Below, piece after piece: positions 6,441 through 8,109 of a DNA stretch of 8,109 bases; positions within the stretch are counted from its first letter, which is position 1; every line of letters begins with the position of its first letter. The stretch covers positions 3,601 to 11,709 of the forward strand of contig DJKK01000222.1 in assembly GCA_002434595.1 (NCBI GenBank), read 5' to 3'. The position numbers and the translations under genes are program-made. The notes under the pieces are model-generated. The model was given only the letters and a program-made list of their open reading frames with translations, ran no database searches and was not told the origin of the DNA. The DNA is from Alphaproteobacteria bacterium UBA6544 (GTDB taxonomy: Bacteria > Pseudomonadota > Alphaproteobacteria > UBA8366).

Positions 6441-6952
6441 AGAGCGCGGTCTGGCAACACGTCGATCTTGCCGCCCGGAAGCTCACCCCGTTTCTCCTTT
6501 CCTTGGTGTTGGTGGTGCTGAACCTTGTGCCATTGCAGCTTCCGGGATATGCAGCGATTTCGCCGAACTTCGCTCTGATGGCGGTTTACTACTGGGCGCT
6601 CCACAGGCCGTCTCTGCTCCCGAGTGGTGCGGTCTTCCTTGTCGGCCTGCTGCAGGATTTTTTGTCCGGCGGATTTATCGGGCAAAACGCAGCGATTCTC
6701 ATGGTCGTATACATTATTGCCGTTTCGCAGGCGCGATTCTTCTACGGTAAGTCTTTTTTTGTTGTTTGGTGGGGCTTTATGGTGGTGTCGCTGGGCGTTG
6801 CCGCGCTGGAATGGACTATCGCCACCATCTTCGCCGGGCACCTGCTCGCGCCCGAACCCGCGCTTTACGAATGTGCTATGAACGTTGCCGCTTATCCAAT
6901 TTTCGGTTGGCTGTTCGTCCAAGTCCACCGTACCCTCCCTCTGGAGGATTGA
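6437..6952 (+). CDS. mreD: Rod shape-determining protein MreD
   Basis: MreD is a polytopic inner-membrane partner of MreC in the elongasome. The 171-residue protein is strongly hydrophobic, with about five to six membrane segments (roughly 17-37, 44-59, 62-80, 84-101, 105-130 and 143-163). Family-typical features are PNFALMAVYYWALHRP near residue 48, where MreD proteins usually have P-x-(F/L)-x-L-x(5)-W, and FLVGLLQDFLSGG, the conserved G-L-x-x-D-x-x-x-G segment. The start codon overlaps the mreC stop (ATGA at 6437-6440), so translation is probably coupled. Sequence conservation in this family is low, so the call rests on these motifs, the hydropathy and the position between mreC and mrdA. 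Confidence 0.92.
   Translation: MKSAVWQHVDLAARKLTPFLLSLVLVVLNLVPLQLPGYAAISPNFALMAVYYWALHRPSLLPSGAVFLVGLLQDFLSGGFIGQNAAILMVVYIIAVSQARFFYGKSFFVVWWGFMVVSLGVAALEWTIATIFAGHLLAPEPALYECAMNVAAYPIFGWLFVQVHRTLPLED
6943..6948 (+). promoter_or_regulatory. Ribosome-binding site of mrdA, inside mreD
   Basis: GGAGGA lies 10 bases before the ATG at 6959 and within the last codons of mreD. It is the strongest Shine-Dalgarno in the mre cluster and fixes the mrdA start. Its location means ribosomes finishing mreD run over it, which suggests coupling or competition between the two genes. Confidence 0.7.
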
Positions 6953-6958
6953 CGCAAA

Positions 6959-8109
6959 ATGCAGCCTGAGAAAATTCGGGTCAAGGCATTCGGCCGTCGG
7001 GCGGCCTTGCTGATTGGCGGGAAATTGGCCTTGCTTGGTGTTCTGTGCGGGCGGCTTTATTACCTTCAGGTCGTCGAATCCCAGAAGTACCAGAAGCTTG
7101 CGGATGATAACCGGATTAACCTTCGCCTATTGGCCCCGCCGCGCGGCCATATCGTCGACAGGCACGGTGCGCCGATGGCGGTCAACGTGCATAACTATCG
7201 TGTGGTTCTAGTCGCCGAGCAGGCGCTCGATATGCAGGAAACCCTGCGGCGGCTGGAAGAAATTATCAATCTTGCGGAGTATGATCGCCGGCGCGTACTT
7301 CGTGAGGCGCGGCGCCGTCGGGCCTTCGTGCCCATTACCGTACGCGAAAACCTGACTTGGCAGGAAATGAGCCGGGTCGAGGTTAACGCTCCCGATCTGC
7401 CGGGAATCAGTATTGATGTCGGACAATCCCGCCACTATCCGAACGGCCCTGTAGCGGCGCATGTCATGGGATATGTCGCGGCCGTGTCTGAGAAGGACTT
7501 GACGGGCGATCCATTGTTGGAATTGCCGGGATTCCGGATCGGTAAAAATGGCGTCGAAAGGCAATACGACCTCGCTTTGCGGGGCACGGCGGGCAATAGC
7601 CAGGTCGAGGTCAACGCGATCGGCCGGGTGATCCGCGAGCTCGAACGTGCCGAAGGCCGACCTGGCAAGCGCGTTGTCCTGACCCTCGATTTATCACTCC
7701 AACGCTACGTCACTGAACGCATAGCGAACTATCGTCGTGCGTCGGCGGTCGTTATGGATGTGCGCAATGGTGAGATCCTAGCCATGGTCTCGGTGCCGAG
7801 CTTTGATCCCAACGGCTTCAATGAAGGCCTTGATCCAGGTGCCTGGAAGGCATTGATCGAAAATCCGGATACGCCGCTCACCAACAAGGCGATCTCTGGC
7901 CAATACGCACCCGGGTCGACGTTTAAATTGGCGGTGATGTTGGCAGCCTTGGAAGCGGGTATTCCGCCGGAACGGCAATACTTCTGCGCCGGTTTTACGG
8001 AATTGGGCAATCAGCGTTTTCATTGCTGGCATAAGCACGGTCATGGCCTGTTGGGCATGATCGATGCGATGCGGGAATCCTGCGATACCTATTTTTATGA
8101 ACTCGCATT
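6959..8109 (+). CDS. mrdA: Penicillin-binding protein 2, elongation transpeptidase (3'-partial)
   Basis: PBP2 is the class B transpeptidase that cross-links new peptidoglycan during side-wall elongation, working with RodA, MreC and MreB. The frame stays open to the window edge and gives 383 residues; E. coli PBP2 has 633, so the C-terminal part of the catalytic domain is missing. A basic cytoplasmic N-terminus is followed by one membrane anchor (about 14-36), then the pedestal domain with the conserved APPRGHIVDRHG (59-70), VPITVRENLTW and SRHYPNGPVAAHVMGYV. The linker segment IGKNGVERQYDLALRGTAG is typical of PBP2. The transpeptidase domain has the nucleophile motif STFK (Ser320-Lys323, in YAPGSTFKL) and the second motif region RESCDTYFYEL (Ser374). 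The KTG motif would lie beyond the window. The ATG follows the mreD stop by six bases. FtsI is the main alternative, but the PBP2-specific segments and the mre context argue against it. Confidence 0.95.
   Translation, partial: MQPEKIRVKAFGRRAALLIGGKLALLGVLCGRLYYLQVVESQKYQKLADDNRINLRLLAPPRGHIVDRHGAPMAVNVHNYRVVLVAEQALDMQETLRRLEEIINLAEYDRRRVLREARRRRAFVPITVRENLTWQEMSRVEVNAPDLPGISIDVGQSRHYPNGPVAAHVMGYVAAVSEKDLTGDPLLELPGFRIGKNGVERQYDLALRGTAGNSQVEVNAIGRVIRELERAEGRPGKRVVLTLDLSLQRYVTERIANYRRASAVVMDVRNGEILAMVSVPSFDPNGFNEGLDPGAWKALIENPDTPLTNKAISGQYAPGSTFKLAVMLAALEAGIPPERQYFCAGFTELGNQRFHCWHKHGHGLLGMIDAMRESCDTYFYELA

Overview
The window looks like ordinary chromosome from a moderately GC-rich Gram-negative bacterium, most probably an alphaproteobacterium and perhaps Rhodospirillales-like. 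This placement rests on my memory of protein sequences: the acetolactate synthase C-terminus (PMIPSGSAHNEMILG), the N-terminus of MreC, and the adjacency of branched-chain amino-acid genes to the mre cluster. No search was run. All genes lie on the + strand, and I see no tRNA, rRNA, CRISPR array, insertion sequence or phage gene.

Positions 1-3807 hold a branched-chain amino-acid operon: the acetolactate synthase catalytic subunit (5' end cut off by the window), its ACT-domain regulatory subunit, and ketol-acid reductoisomerase. Gaps are 14 and 31 bases, so co-transcription is likely. Together they carry out the first two steps of valine/isoleucine synthesis. The reductoisomerase is the surprise. 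It is a long class II enzyme that matches chloroplast (plant) reductoisomerase almost motif for motif, not the short class I form usual in alphaproteobacteria or the E. coli long form.

Positions 3808-4473 are a 666-base gap with no gene I can support. It contains several small hairpins, an AT-rich stretch with competing inverted repeats and a possible promoter, and a GC-rich palindrome in the mreB leader.

Positions 4474-8109 hold the elongasome operon mreB-mreC-mreD-mrdA (PBP2 cut off by the window end). MreB forms the actin-like filaments, MreC and MreD link them through the inner membrane, and PBP2 is the transpeptidase that cross-links new side-wall peptidoglycan. mreC and mreD overlap by ATGA and the mrdA ribosome-binding site lies inside the end of mreD, which indicates tight translational coupling. 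A rodA (mrdB) gene would be expected next but is outside the window.

I found no new multi-gene system. The points most worth a second look are the plant-type reductoisomerase, an unusual residue in its nucleotide-binding loop, and the structured region upstream of mreB.
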